From contig JAGIAD010000002.1 of the NCBI GenBank assembly GCA_017745075.1, positions 1 to 64,000 of the forward strand: a DNA stretch of 64,000 nt, written 5' to 3'. The stretch is from Sphingobacteriaceae bacterium (lineage in GTDB: Bacteria > Bacteroidota > Bacteroidia > Sphingobacteriales > Sphingobacteriaceae). The notes under the pieces were generated by a model. The model was not told the origin of the DNA. It did no database searches and saw only the letters and a program-made list of their open reading frames with translations. Positions 8,972 through 17,618 of this stretch are shown here, in pieces; within the stretch, counting starts at the first letter, position 1; each line of letters starts with the position of its first letter. Both the position numbers and the translations under genes were made by a program.

Positions 8972-9283
8972 CTATTGAACTGGTTTACCGTCTTTGTCGA
9001 TTTTTACCGAACCGGTTTCAGCTTCTTTTTTCACGTTAATTAAATAGTACTCTTTAGTACCCTCTTTAACTGACCAGGCCTCAGTAGCGGTCCATCCTTT
9101 GTAAGCATCTGATTTTAATGCGGTAGTTACCGGTGCAGGTAATTCTTCCAATTTAACAGGAGTTTTAACTGCACTATCCTGAACTGCAACAATTGCAGTG
9201 TTTTTCATTGTATTTACTTCACTTGCCTGTACTGCTGTGAATCCTGCGAATGCTAATGTGGCGGCTAAAAAAATCTTTTTCAT
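8972..9283 (-). CDS. small exported PepSY-like protein, copy 2 of 3
   Basis: This is a 103-residue paralog of its neighbours. It has a signal peptide (KKIFLAATLAFAGFTAVQAS) nearly identical to copy 3. The start of the mature protein differs (EVNTMKNTAIVAV instead of EVKDFKTTAIVAV), after which the sequence is the same as in copies 1 and 3. Most differences at the DNA level are synonymous. Likely a periplasmic or outer-membrane-associated protein of unknown function. The gaps to the neighbours are about 75-80 bases. Confidence 0.85.
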   Translation of the reverse strand: MKKIFLAATLAFAGFTAVQASEVNTMKNTAIVAVQDSAVKTPVKLEELPAPVTTALKSDAYKGWTATEAWSVKEGTKEYYLINVKKEAETGSVKIDKDGKPVQ

Positions 9284-9358
9284 GATATGATGTTTTAAGA
9301 TATGATTGAAAATTTTTGTTTAAATACTTATTGATTGTGGAGCGCTAACTTGTATTGA

Positions 9359-9670
9359 TTATTGAACAGGTTTACCGTCTTTATCAATTTTAACTGAACC
9401 GGTTTCAGCTTCTTTTTTAACGTTGATTAAATAATATTCTTTGGTACCTTCTTTAACTGACCAGGCTTCAGTAGCGGTCCATCCTTTGTAAGCATCAGAT
9501 TTTAATGCGGTTGTTACTGGTGCAGGCAATTCTTCCAGTTTAACCGGGGTTTTCACTGCACTATCCTGAACTGCAACAATTGCAGTAGTTTTAAAATCTT
9601 TTACTTCACTTGCCTGTACTGCTGAGAATCCTGCGAATGCTAATGTAGCGGCTAAAAAAATCTTTTTCAT
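9359..9670 (-). CDS. small exported PepSY-like protein, copy 3 of 3
   Basis: This is a 103-residue paralog and the first gene of the triplet. The track's start at 9703 adds 11 residues before the signal peptide; the ATG at 9670 (MKKIFLAATLAFAGFSAVQAS) matches copies 1 and 2 and is preferred. The DNA around the mature N terminus is identical to copy 1 for about 80 bases, while its signal peptide region matches copy 2. Promoter elements should lie in 9671-9984, but I found no clean match there. Confidence 0.85.
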   Translation of the reverse strand: MKKIFLAATLAFAGFSAVQASEVKDFKTTAIVAVQDSAVKTPVKLEELPAPVTTALKSDAYKGWTATEAWSVKEGTKEYYLINVKKEAETGSVKIDKDGKPVQ

Positions 9671-9984
9671 AGTATGTATTTTAAAATTTAATTTGTGTAA
9701 CAATACTTGCTAATGTTTCATAATGATGCCAAATAAAGTTTTTTAATTAAATTGTTGATTTACAGGTTGTTGTTGTTGTGCCAAAGTTTGAATATTGTGG
9801 ATTTTCTCCACACTTTGTGGTGAATGACCACAAGTTTTGCCGTTATTCCATGATTAATAACAAATAGGTGTTCTTGTGCTGTGAGGTGTTACCATCTGAC
9901 AGGAATGAAATTTGGCAGCACAAAAAATAAATTTCAATTTTTGAAAAAAGAAGATTTTTTTCTATCATTGCAGCCCGATTAAAA
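9671..9984. other. intergenic region with paired inverted repeats
   Basis: No gene is seen. The stretch is the upstream region of the PepSY-like triplet (minus strand) and of tRNA-Thr (plus strand). It holds two adjacent inverted repeats, GTGGA-ttttc-TCCAC (9797-9811) and TTGTGGT-gaatg-ACCACAA (9815-9833), about 130-160 bases before the triplet's first ATG. These could be regulator sites. Confidence 0.55.
9940..9970 (+). promoter_or_regulatory. Bacteroidota-type promoter of tRNA-Thr
   Basis: TTTG (9940-9943), a 19-base spacer and TATCATTG (9963-9970; 7 of 8 to TAnnTTTG) lie 14 bases before the tRNA. Confidence 0.6.
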
Positions 9985-10057
<73 letters not shown>

Positions 10058-10096
10058 CTTTTATTTTCCCTTCCCATTCTATTTTCCTTAAAATAT

Positions 10097-10127
10097 TTTG
10101 ACAGCTTGACCTAATCAGCTTACTTTG
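10097..10127 (+). promoter_or_regulatory. putative promoter of the amidohydrolase gene
   Basis: TTTG (10097-10100), a 20-base spacer and TACTTTG (10121-10127) are seen; the -7 box lacks one base relative to TAnnTTTG. The ATG follows only 5 bases later, so the message would be leaderless or nearly so. Confidence 0.45.
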
Positions 10128-10132
10128 CAGGT

Positions 10133-11293
10133 ATGCTTAAATACTTTTCTGCCGATTGGATTTTTCCGGTAAGTAGTCCGCCAATTAAAAATGGTGTAGT
10201 TGCGGTAAATGCGACGGGTGAAATACAGCAGGTATTTACTACGGATGAGGCTAAAAATCTTGATGTCGTTCATTTTAAGGGGGCTATTGTTCCGGGTTTT
10301 ATCAACACCCATTGCCATTTGGAACTTTCGCATATGCTGGGGCAGATTCCCGAGCAAACCGGGTTGGTCGCATTTGTGCAAGGCATTATAAAAAGCAGGC
10401 AGGGCGATGCAGCGCAGATTAAAGCTGCAATGGAAGCGGCCGATCAAAAAATGTTCGATAATGGAATTGTGGCTGTTGGCGATATTTCCAACCAAATTTC
10501 ATCTAAAGAAATAAAAGAGAACAGCAAAATCCATTACCATACCTTTATAGAGGCCATGGGTTTTAATCCCGAACGTGCCGGTGCCATAATGGATGCTGTG
10601 AAAGTGCTCAGGCAGAATTTTAAACCGCTGCCCTCGTCTATTGTTCCACATGCACCTTATTCAGTATCTCCGGCATTGTTTGAATTAATAAGGGAAGAGG
10701 CAGAAAAAGATAATACCATTATTAGTGTCCATAATCAGGAAACAGCAGATGAAAATGCTTTTTTCGAAAATAAAACGGGAGGCTTTTTAGATCTCTATCG
10801 GTTTTTAGGACTGGATATTACTTTCTTCAATCCAACCAATAAAACATCCTTACAGAGCTGGTTACCTTATATTAAAGCGCAGAAAACTTTGCTGGTACAC
10901 AATACCGTTTCAAATCAGGCTGATATCGTCTTTGCAAAAGAACAGCATACTAATTTATATTGGTGCCTTTGCCCGCAGGCCAACTTATATATCGAAAATG
11001 CTTTACCTGATGTTAACCTGTTAATTGATGAAAATGTAAAGATTACCTTAGGAACGGATAGTTTAGCCAGTAACCATCAGCTTAATATTCTATCAGAAAT
11101 GCTCACCTTGCAGAAACATAAGCAGGTTGCTTTTGAAAAACTTTTGACCTGGGCGACTGTAAACGGAGCCGAATTTTTAGCGCTCGATAAACAGTTAGGA
11201 ACAATAGAAGTGGGTAAAAAGCCAGGATTAAATTTAATCCAACTGTCGGCTGATTTTAAAATTGAAAATGACCAGGTAAAAAGACTGATTTAA
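10133..11293 (+). CDS. amidohydrolase family protein (deaminase-like)
   Basis: This is a 386-residue metal-dependent amidohydrolase of the cytosine-deaminase/SsnA/ATZ-TRZ branch. Metal and catalytic residues are visible as H60 and H62 in NTHCHLELS, a central VHNQE histidine, LVHNT, and the aspartate in GTDSLASN. The C-terminal EVGKKPGLNLI is typical of the small beta domain. Possible roles include S-adenosylhomocysteine/methylthioadenosine or aminodeoxyfutalosine deamination; I cannot decide from sequence alone. The next gene begins 4 bases after its stop, so the two form an operon. Confidence 0.85.
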   Translation: MLKYFSADWIFPVSSPPIKNGVVAVNATGEIQQVFTTDEAKNLDVVHFKGAIVPGFINTHCHLELSHMLGQIPEQTGLVAFVQGIIKSRQGDAAQIKAAMEAADQKMFDNGIVAVGDISNQISSKEIKENSKIHYHTFIEAMGFNPERAGAIMDAVKVLRQNFKPLPSSIVPHAPYSVSPALFELIREEAEKDNTIISVHNQETADENAFFENKTGGFLDLYRFLGLDITFFNPTNKTSLQSWLPYIKAQKTLLVHNTVSNQADIVFAKEQHTNLYWCLCPQANLYIENALPDVNLLIDENVKITLGTDSLASNHQLNILSEMLTLQKHKQVAFEKLLTWATVNGAEFLALDKQLGTIEVGKKPGLNLIQLSADFKIENDQVKRLI

Positions 11294-11297
11294 TTAT

Positions 11298-12254
11298 ATG
11301 AATCCCATCTGTAAACTATTCAATATTAAATACCCTATTATTCAGGCCGGAATGGTTTGGTGTAGCGGTTGGAGACTGGCTTCAGCAGTTTCTAATGCAG
11401 GAGGCCTGGGCATTATTGGAGCAGGTTCAATGTATCCTGAAGTTTTAAGATCACATATCCAAAAATGCAGGTTAGCAACTCATCAGCCTTTTGGCGTTAA
11501 TATTCCATTGCTTTATCCTAATATTCAGGAGATTATTGATGTGGTAGTTGAAGAGAAGGTAAAAATTGTATTTTCTTCTGCCGGTAACCCCGCAACATGG
11601 ACCAGTTTTTTAAAAGAAAAGGGTATTACCGTGGTTCATGTAATTGCGAATACAAAATTTGCCATAAAAGCTCAGGAAGCCGGTGTAGATGCCATTGTTG
11701 CCGAGGGCTTTGAAGCCGGTGGACACAACGGAAGGGAAGAAACTACAACCCTGTGTTTAATCCCGATGATTAAAGCGGTCGTTCGCATTCCCGTTATCGC
11801 TGCAGGCGGTATTGGGAGCGGAAAAGCCATGCTGGCAGCTTTTGCTTTAGGTGCCGATGCCGTTCAGGTAGGTTCGGCTTTTGCCGTTTCAAAAGAGTCT
11901 TCAGCCCACCCTGCATTTAAAAATAAAATTATTTCGGCGGCCGAAGGTGATACCAGGCTGGCCATGAAAAAGCTTGTTCCGGTAAGGTTATTAAAAAATG
12001 AATTTGCTGACGCCGTTTCTCTTGCAGAAGCCGAAGGTGCAGGGATAGAACGTTTAAAAGAATTATTAGGCAGGGCAAGAGCAAAACTGGGGATGTTTGA
12101 AGGTGATATGGAAAACGGAGAACTCGAAATAGGCCAGGTATCGGCAATGCTGAATGAAATTAAACCTGCAAAGGTTATACTCGAAGAAATATGGCAGGAA
12201 TTTAAGGTAGAAATTGCCCGCCTTACTCAATTGCAAAACGAATTGAATCGCTAA
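11298..12254 (+). CDS. nitronate monooxygenase / FabK-like flavoenzyme
   Basis: This is a 318-residue TIM-barrel FMN protein of the 2-nitropropane dioxygenase family. It shows the N-terminal PIIQAGMVW, NAGGLGIIG, GFEAGGHNGRE, and IPVIAAGGIGSGKAMLAAFALGADAVQVGSAF phosphate-binding segments. The family includes nitronate monooxygenases and the enoyl-ACP reductase FabK. The GGHNG motif fits both, so the exact activity is open. It lies 4 bases after the amidohydrolase gene. The gene ends towards a convergent terminator. Confidence 0.88.
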   Translation: MNPICKLFNIKYPIIQAGMVWCSGWRLASAVSNAGGLGIIGAGSMYPEVLRSHIQKCRLATHQPFGVNIPLLYPNIQEIIDVVVEEKVKIVFSSAGNPATWTSFLKEKGITVVHVIANTKFAIKAQEAGVDAIVAEGFEAGGHNGREETTTLCLIPMIKAVVRIPVIAAGGIGSGKAMLAAFALGADAVQVGSAFAVSKESSAHPAFKNKIISAAEGDTRLAMKKLVPVRLLKNEFADAVSLAEAEGAGIERLKELLGRARAKLGMFEGDMENGELEIGQVSAMLNEIKPAKVILEEIWQEFKVEIARLTQLQNELNR

Positions 12255-12363
12255 ATCTGCAAAATAGTTACTTATTTACCTTTATTAGCACACTAATATA
12301 CCTTTATTGGTTTTTAGAGCTTAATGATAATCGCCTATTCCGCCTAAAGATCTTAAAAAATAA

Positions 12364-12403
12364 AATTCCCCCCCCCCTTATTATGAGTGATAAGGGGGAA
12401 TTT
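12364..12403. terminator. bidirectional terminator with a C10 tract
   Basis: AAATTCCCCC..., TTAT-tatgagtg-ATAA and ...GGGGGAATTT form one hairpin between convergent genes. The 5' arm holds ten consecutive C (12368-12377) against five G, so about five C are bulged or in excess. Confidence 0.75.
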
Positions 12404-12420
12404 AATTCTGGTTTGTTTAC

Positions 12421-13422
12421 TTAGTGATTAACCATCTTCATTGCAGCATCACTATATCGCTCGCCGATTACAGGGTATTGCTTAATTAGCGCATTAATTT
12501 CTGTAAGATCGGTGTCAGTTAGTTCAACTTCGATCGCACCGGCATTCTCTTCCAGGTATTTTATTTTCTTGGTTCCGGGGATAGGAATAATGTCATCACC
12601 TTGTGCCAAAACCCAGGCCAATGCAAGTTGTGCAGGTGTGCAGTTTTTGGAAGCTGCAAACGCTGCAAATTCCGTTATTAATTTATTGTTGTTCGCTATA
12701 TTTTCTGGCTGGTATCGTGGCAAAGTTCTCCTAAAATCGTCATCTGCCAGAGTATTGATATCGAGCGTATTGGTGACCAGGCCTCGTGCCAATGGAGAAT
12801 AAGGTACAAGTGAAATACCAAGTTCACGGATGGTTTGCAATATGCCATTTTCAACATCCCTGGATAGCAGTGAGTATTCACTTTGCAGTGCCGCAATCGG
12901 ATGAACAGCATGAGCCTTTCTGATAGAAGCGGCAGAAGCCTCGCTTAGTCCCAGATAACGCACCTTTCCTTCTTTTACCAGATCGGCCATGGCACCAACG
13001 GTTTCTTCAATGGGCACATTAGGGTCAACTCTATGCGCATAGTAAAGATCGATGGTGTCAATTTTCAGGCGTTTCAGGCTCTGCTCAACTGCAATTTTTA
13101 TCCAGGCCGGCGAGCCATCAAAATATGCCCCTACAGCGCTGCTAGGTGCCGCTACGTCATCCCTAAAACGGAAACCGAATTTTGTTGCGATAAATACCTT
13201 GTTGCGGTTGGGTACCAGTATTTTGGAGATTAATTCTTCATTGGCACCATTGGCATACATGTCGGCAGTATCCCAGAAATTGATGCCAAGATCGAGTGCT
13301 CTCTCCAGGGTTGCCAAACTTTCTTTATCATTTGCAGGGCCATAGGCAAAGCTCATACCCATGCAGCCAAGGCCAAGTGCAGATAGTTGCTCTTCTGTTG
13401 TTCCAAGTTTTCTGTATTTCAT
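12421..13422 (-). CDS. aldo/keto reductase
   Basis: This is a 333-residue NADPH-dependent aldo/keto reductase with a TIM barrel. The catalytic tetrad is visible: D51 and Y56 ([15 protein letters not shown]), K81 (IATKFGF) and H130 (DLYYAHRVD). The C-terminal [19 protein letters not shown] binds the cofactor phosphate. It resembles the YakC-type AKR13 group. The substrate is unknown. An AraC regulator lies 81 bases upstream on the same strand and may control it. Confidence 0.93.
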   Translation of the reverse strand: MKYRKLGTTEEQLSALGLGCMGMSFAYGPANDKESLATLERALDLGINFWDTADMYANGANEELISKILVPNRNKVFIATKFGFRFRDDVAAPSSAVGAYFDGSPAWIKIAVEQSLKRLKIDTIDLYYAHRVDPNVPIEETVGAMADLVKEGKVRYLGLSEASAASIRKAHAVHPIAALQSEYSLLSRDVENGILQTIRELGISLVPYSPLARGLVTNTLDINTLADDDFRRTLPRYQPENIANNNKLITEFAAFAASKNCTPAQLALAWVLAQGDDIIPIPGTKKIKYLEENAGAIEVELTDTDLTEINALIKQYPVIGERYSDAAMKMVNH

Positions 13423-13503
13423 AGTGATTGTATTTTATTAATTCAAATGTAGGTATAGCAACGAAACTACCACTTATAACCATCAAACAGATTCTTATAA
13501 TAA

Positions 13504-14409
13504 TCAAACCGCCTGCCGCGAACGGGTAGGAGCCAAACCGGTATGTTTTTTAAAGAATAAAGTGAAATAGGAAGGATATTCAAAACCGAGGCTATAGGCA
13601 ATATCGGCTATGTTCCAATCCGTATGTTGCAATAAAGCTTTAGCTTCCTTAATAATCCGGGCAGCAATATGGGTGGTTGTAGTTTTTCCTGTCACCTCTT
13701 TCACTGAGCGGTTGAGGTGATTGATGTGTACAGAAAGGGCAGTGGCATAATCAGTTGGATTTTTCAATTTGAGTGCAGATGCGGGTGAATCAATGGGGAA
13801 TTGCCTTTCCAATAATTCAAAAAACAAATCAGAAACCCTTGAGGAGGCATTGGTATAGTTATGAAAATTCGTGGCCGGATTATTTTTCATGGCCTCATGT
13901 ATCAACAGGTGGAGAAAGCTACGCAGTACATCATATTTATATGGGTAAATAGAATGCATTTCTGCCTGCATTTTTTTGAATATGGCCGAAAGTTCGGCTA
14001 ATTGCACCTCGTCAGGGAAAAATATGGGATTACAGCCAATCTTGAACAAAGGCGAATCGCGCAGATAGTAAACCCGCTCGCTATGTTGAATAAATTCTTC
14101 CGTAAAAAGGCAATACCAGCCAGATTGTTCTTCAGATTCTGCCTCCCAGGAGTAGGGGACAATAGGGTTAGAGAACAATAATGCTGGTCGGTCGATCTGG
14201 ATCCATTTATCTGCATAATAGATCTTTCCCCTGCCTATGATTAGAGATACCTTATAAAAATCTCGACGACTATAAGGGCTCATCACTGCACACGTTTCCC
14301 TTGAGAATACATTGATATGTCCGATGCCAGCGTTGTTCAACGGAACACCTGTTAACGAATGGCTTGGAAGCCTGCCATAAAAATCGCTTACGCTTTCAAC
14401 TTGCATCAA
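13504..14409 (-). CDS. AraC family transcriptional regulator
   Basis: This is a 301-residue protein. The N-terminal part is a cupin-like AraC ligand domain (GRGKIYYADKWIQIDRPALLFSNPIVPYSWE). The C terminus has the two AraC helix-turn-helix units, with RIIKEAKALLQHTDWNIADIAYSLGFEYPSYFTLFFKKHTGLAPTRSR as the second. Adjacent to and co-directional with the aldo/keto reductase gene, its likely target. Two ATG codons sit at the start and either could be used. Confidence 0.92.
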   Translation of the reverse strand: MMQVESVSDFYGRLPSHSLTGVPLNNAGIGHINVFSRETCAVMSPYSRRDFYKVSLIIGRGKIYYADKWIQIDRPALLFSNPIVPYSWEAESEEQSGWYCLFTEEFIQHSERVYYLRDSPLFKIGCNPIFFPDEVQLAELSAIFKKMQAEMHSIYPYKYDVLRSFLHLLIHEAMKNNPATNFHNYTNASSRVSDLFFELLERQFPIDSPASALKLKNPTDYATALSVHINHLNRSVKEVTGKTTTTHIAARIIKEAKALLQHTDWNIADIAYSLGFEYPSYFTLFFKKHTGLAPTRSRQAV

Positions 14410-14671
14410 TCATAAATTTATAAAAATCAAATAAATGTACTGAACATCTTATTTTTTTCTTAGTAAGAGCAGTAATTTCTGGGTCACGTTTTAAATAGAC
14501 AAACCAATTTGAGGCAAAATCCAGATAGATAGCGTCTATTAAAGTAATAACGCAAAAAAAATGGTATATTATTTATGATGCAATTAACTTTCTGTTGCCG
14601 TGCGGTTATTTCAACAGGCCTAAAGGGATCAGAAATCAGGAGATAAAGAAACGATTTTGCTTCCTTCCAAA

Positions 14672-15037
14672 TTAACGGTACTGTACTTTTTCGAGCAAAG
14701 AAACAGTATGCGAGAGGTTTTGAATGATCTTATCTTTAAGTTCGATGGTTTTGTTCTTCTCAGTTAACAGGCTCTTAAGCCTTTTGATCTCTTCTGCTGA
14801 TGCTTGTTTTTCCTTTTGATTAAGCTGGGATAATAGCTTGCCCTTTTCGTAATAGCTGAAAAAATTGTAACCCAGTATTTCGCTTACAGTAGCAAGCAAG
14901 GAAACATCCAGGGTAGAACTATTGATGATTTCCTGTGCCTTTGTTTTGCTAATGGCCATTTTTTCTGCGAACATGGAAACAGAAATCTCTTTGGTTTTCA
15001 TTTCCTTCCAGATCATCAATCCTATATGTACACTCAT
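14672..15037 (-). CDS. small HTH protein with C-terminal coiled coil
   Basis: This is a 121-residue protein. Residues 1-60 (HIGLMIWKEMKTKEISVSMFAEKMAISKTKAQEIINSSTLDVSLLATVSEILGYNFFSYY) have the pattern of Bacteroidota XRE-like DNA-binding domains. The rest is a coiled coil rich in Lys, Glu and Leu, likely for dimerisation. The track's start at 15268 is a TTG whose extension overlaps the divergent acyP gene. The ATG at 15037 matches the usual family start and is chosen. The 262-base gap before the AraC gene holds nothing I recognise. Confidence 0.72.
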   Translation of the reverse strand: MSVHIGLMIWKEMKTKEISVSMFAEKMAISKTKAQEIINSSTLDVSLLATVSEILGYNFFSYYEKGKLLSQLNQKEKQASAEEIKRLKSLLTEKNKTIELKDKIIQNLSHTVSLLEKVQYR

Positions 15038-15246
15038 TATGGTCTCCGTTTTAAAATTCAAATTACCTAAATGTTGGCCTATTCCGGAAAAAATAGTGTT
15101 AATGATAATCAGTCTAATTATAACTTTCAGATTTGCGGATGTTTCTTCTGTTTTTACGAATACTTTGATGGTAAAGGATGTGCAGAAGATTTGTGATAAT
15201 TCATTTACCTTTACAGCTTTAAAATATTTCAATTTTGCGGCAATAA

Positions 15247-15519
15247 ATGAAACATCTGAATATAACAATAACGGGTAAAGTGCAGGGCGTTGGTTTTAGG
15301 GAAACTACTAAAATTATTGCCAACCAAATGATGGTAAATGGTTTTGTAAGGAACGAAAAAGACGGATCGGTTTATATCGAAGCAGAAGGCGAAGAAATTT
15401 TTTTAGAGGAATTTGTAAACTGGTGCCATGAAGGCCCTGACCGCTCGCGTGTAGAAAATGTAACCGTTAGTGATGGCGAAGTAAAAAACTATCGTAATTT
15501 TGAAGTTTTAAGAAAATAA
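15247..15519 (+). CDS. acyP: acylphosphatase
   Basis: This is a 90-residue acylphosphatase that hydrolyses acyl phosphates in the cytoplasm. The phosphate-binding loop GKVQGVGFR contains catalytic R18, and N36 in VNGFVRN is the second active-site residue. Both are intact, and the length is typical. It is divergent from the small HTH gene and is followed after 79 bases by the flippase gene. Confidence 0.96.
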   Translation: MKHLNITITGKVQGVGFRETTKIIANQMMVNGFVRNEKDGSVYIEAEGEEIFLEEFVNWCHEGPDRSRVENVTVSDGEVKNYRNFEVLRK

Positions 15520-15598
15520 ATTGCTGAATTGTTGGATTGCTATAGTGTTCCAGTAGCGGAGCTTATCTCAATACGCAATGCTCAAATCTCAATATTAA

Positions 15599-17080
15599 AT
15601 GTCGGTATATAAAAAGTTTCTTGGACAAACCATGGTTTATGGTATCAGTACCGTTTTTTCCAGGTTGTTCAATTTTATCCTTACACCTATCTATACAGGT
15701 GTTTATAAAAAGGGTGTTTATGGCATTTTCACAAATATGTATGCCAATGCATCGTTGATCAATGCAGTTTTGGCTTTTGGTATGGAAAGTACCTATTTCA
15801 GGTACTTAAATAAATTTGATGATAAGAAGCAACAGGTGTATAATAATTCATTTCTGTGTATTGCTTTCATTTCAACACTTTTCTTAGTTACGGGATTAAT
15901 TTTTTCCTCTTCGATTGTGGGTTATTTAGCCACAAAAACATCAGAAATTGCCGATTATAAACAATATGTAAGTTTCTTTTTATGGATACTTTTTGTTGAT
16001 GCCATTTGTGTAATCCCTTTTGCAAAATTGAGGGCTGATGGTCAGCCATTTAAATACAGCATTGCCAAATTTTTAAATATCGGTTGCTTTGTTGGTTTCA
16101 ACCTTATATTCATCTACCTGATTCCTGCCATCATAAAACACCATTGGATGGGTTCAGAATGGTTTGGATCATGGTATAGGTATCAATGGATCGGTTATGT
16201 TTTTGTAGCTAACCTGATTGCCTCGGTTGCTACCCTGATTTATCTGCTGCCTCAATTTATGAAGCTGCAGTTGCGTTTTGACAGTAAACTTTTTGGCAAT
16301 ATGTTTTCTTACAGCTGGCCAATTCTGGTAGCAAACCTGTCATTTATCGTAAATGAAAACCTGGATAAAATAGTACTTCAAAAACTATTACCACCTGAAA
16401 TTGCCGATGGAGAAGTAGGAATTTATGGTGCAGTGTGTAAAATTGCGATTTTCCTAAGTATTTTTATTACAGCTTTCAGGCTGGGGGCCGAACCGTTTTT
16501 CTTTAGCCATGCAAAAGAGAAAAATGCAAGGGATACCTACGCTACAATTTTGAAATATTTTGTAATCGCCCTATCTGTTCTCTTTATTGCCATTATAGCC
16601 AATATTGAACTGTTAAAATTTTTCATCCGCAAACAAGAGTATTGGGTGGGTTTACCGGCCGTACCTTATTTGTTGTTAGGCTATGTGTGCCTCGGCATTT
16701 ATATGAACCTGTCTATCTGGTACCGCTTATCCGATCAGACTCGTTTCGGACTCTATATTTCTGTGGCAGGAGCTGTAATTACAATTGTACTCAATGTTGT
16801 TTTAATTCCACGGTTTAGCTATATGGGATCTGCCTGGGTAAGTATGCTGGCCTATTTTGTAATGATGGTTTTATCTTATGTTCTCGGACAGAAATATTAC
16901 CCTATTCCTTATAACCTTAAAAAGATTTTATCCTATTTAATTATTTCGACGATAATTGTATTCTTTTCGTTTTTTGTATTTAATAAAAACATCTATGTTG
17001 GCAATGCCCTGTTAATTGCATTTGTTGCGGGCATTGTTTATTTCGAAAGGAAAGATTTATTGAAAATACTTAAAAGGTAA
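15599..17080 (+). CDS. polysaccharide flippase (Wzx/MATE-like)
   Basis: This is a 493-residue integral membrane protein with about 14 hydrophobic helices, starting with [27 protein letters not shown]. That start is typical of the oligosaccharidyl-lipid flippases of the polysaccharide biosynthesis (MOP) superfamily. It would move lipid-linked sugars across the inner membrane; the exact substrate is unknown. It heads a plus-strand gene block (dut, TPR, DUF4292, EnvC-like). No glycosyltransferase lies beside it. Confidence 0.88.
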   Translation: MSVYKKFLGQTMVYGISTVFSRLFNFILTPIYTGVYKKGVYGIFTNMYANASLINAVLAFGMESTYFRYLNKFDDKKQQVYNNSFLCIAFISTLFLVTGLIFSSSIVGYLATKTSEIADYKQYVSFFLWILFVDAICVIPFAKLRADGQPFKYSIAKFLNIGCFVGFNLIFIYLIPAIIKHHWMGSEWFGSWYRYQWIGYVFVANLIASVATLIYLLPQFMKLQLRFDSKLFGNMFSYSWPILVANLSFIVNENLDKIVLQKLLPPEIADGEVGIYGAVCKIAIFLSIFITAFRLGAEPFFFSHAKEKNARDTYATILKYFVIALSVLFIAIIANIELLKFFIRKQEYWVGLPAVPYLLLGYVCLGIYMNLSIWYRLSDQTRFGLYISVAGAVITIVLNVVLIPRFSYMGSAWVSMLAYFVMMVLSYVLGQKYYPIPYNLKKILSYLIISTIIVFFSFFVFNKNIYVGNALLIAFVAGIVYFERKDLLKILKR

Positions 17081-17136
17081 TGATCGGGATTGGTAATTGT
17101 CTCCAATCCCACCTCTCCAATCTCATATCTAATAAA

Positions 17137-17568
17137 ATGGAAATAAAAATCATCAATACATCCGGGCATCCACTGCCAAAATATGAAACTGCACATGCAG
17201 CAGGCATGGATCTTAGGGCTTCAATAACAGAAGAAATAGTAATGAAACCTTTACAGCGCTTATTGGTGCCAACAGGGCTGTTCATTGAATTACCGGTTGG
17301 TTACGAAGCGCAGATCAGGCCAAGGAGCGGACTGGCCTATAAACATGGCATTAGCATTGTAAATTCGCCAGGTACAATTGATGCCGATTACCGTGGCGAA
17401 ATAAAAGTTTTATTGGTAAATTTATCAGATACAGATTTTAAAATCGTTAATGGCGATAGGATTGCCCAAATGGTAGTGGCTAAACACGAAACTGTGAGCT
17501 GGCAGCCGGTTACAGAACTGAGCGGAACGGCACGTGGTGATGGTGGTTACGGACATACGGGAAAGTAG
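17137..17568 (+). CDS. dut: dUTP diphosphatase
   Basis: This is a 143-residue trimeric dUTPase that hydrolyses dUTP to dUMP and keeps uracil out of DNA. All five family motifs are seen: [33 protein letters not shown] and the C-terminal [10 protein letters not shown]. The last differs slightly from the usual RGxxGFGSTG. The track's ORF begins at 17080 within the flippase stop, but the 57 extra bases are an intergenic repeat (CCAATCTCATATCT type). The ATG at 17137 gives the standard MEIKIIN start. Confidence 0.96.
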   Translation: MEIKIINTSGHPLPKYETAHAAGMDLRASITEEIVMKPLQRLLVPTGLFIELPVGYEAQIRPRSGLAYKHGISIVNSPGTIDADYRGEIKVLLVNLSDTDFKIVNGDRIAQMVVAKHETVSWQPVTELSGTARGDGGYGHTGK

Positions 17569-17618
17569 TTTTGCAGTTTTCAATGTAGTGCTCCGCTTGG
17601 AGTTAATTTTTGGATGAT

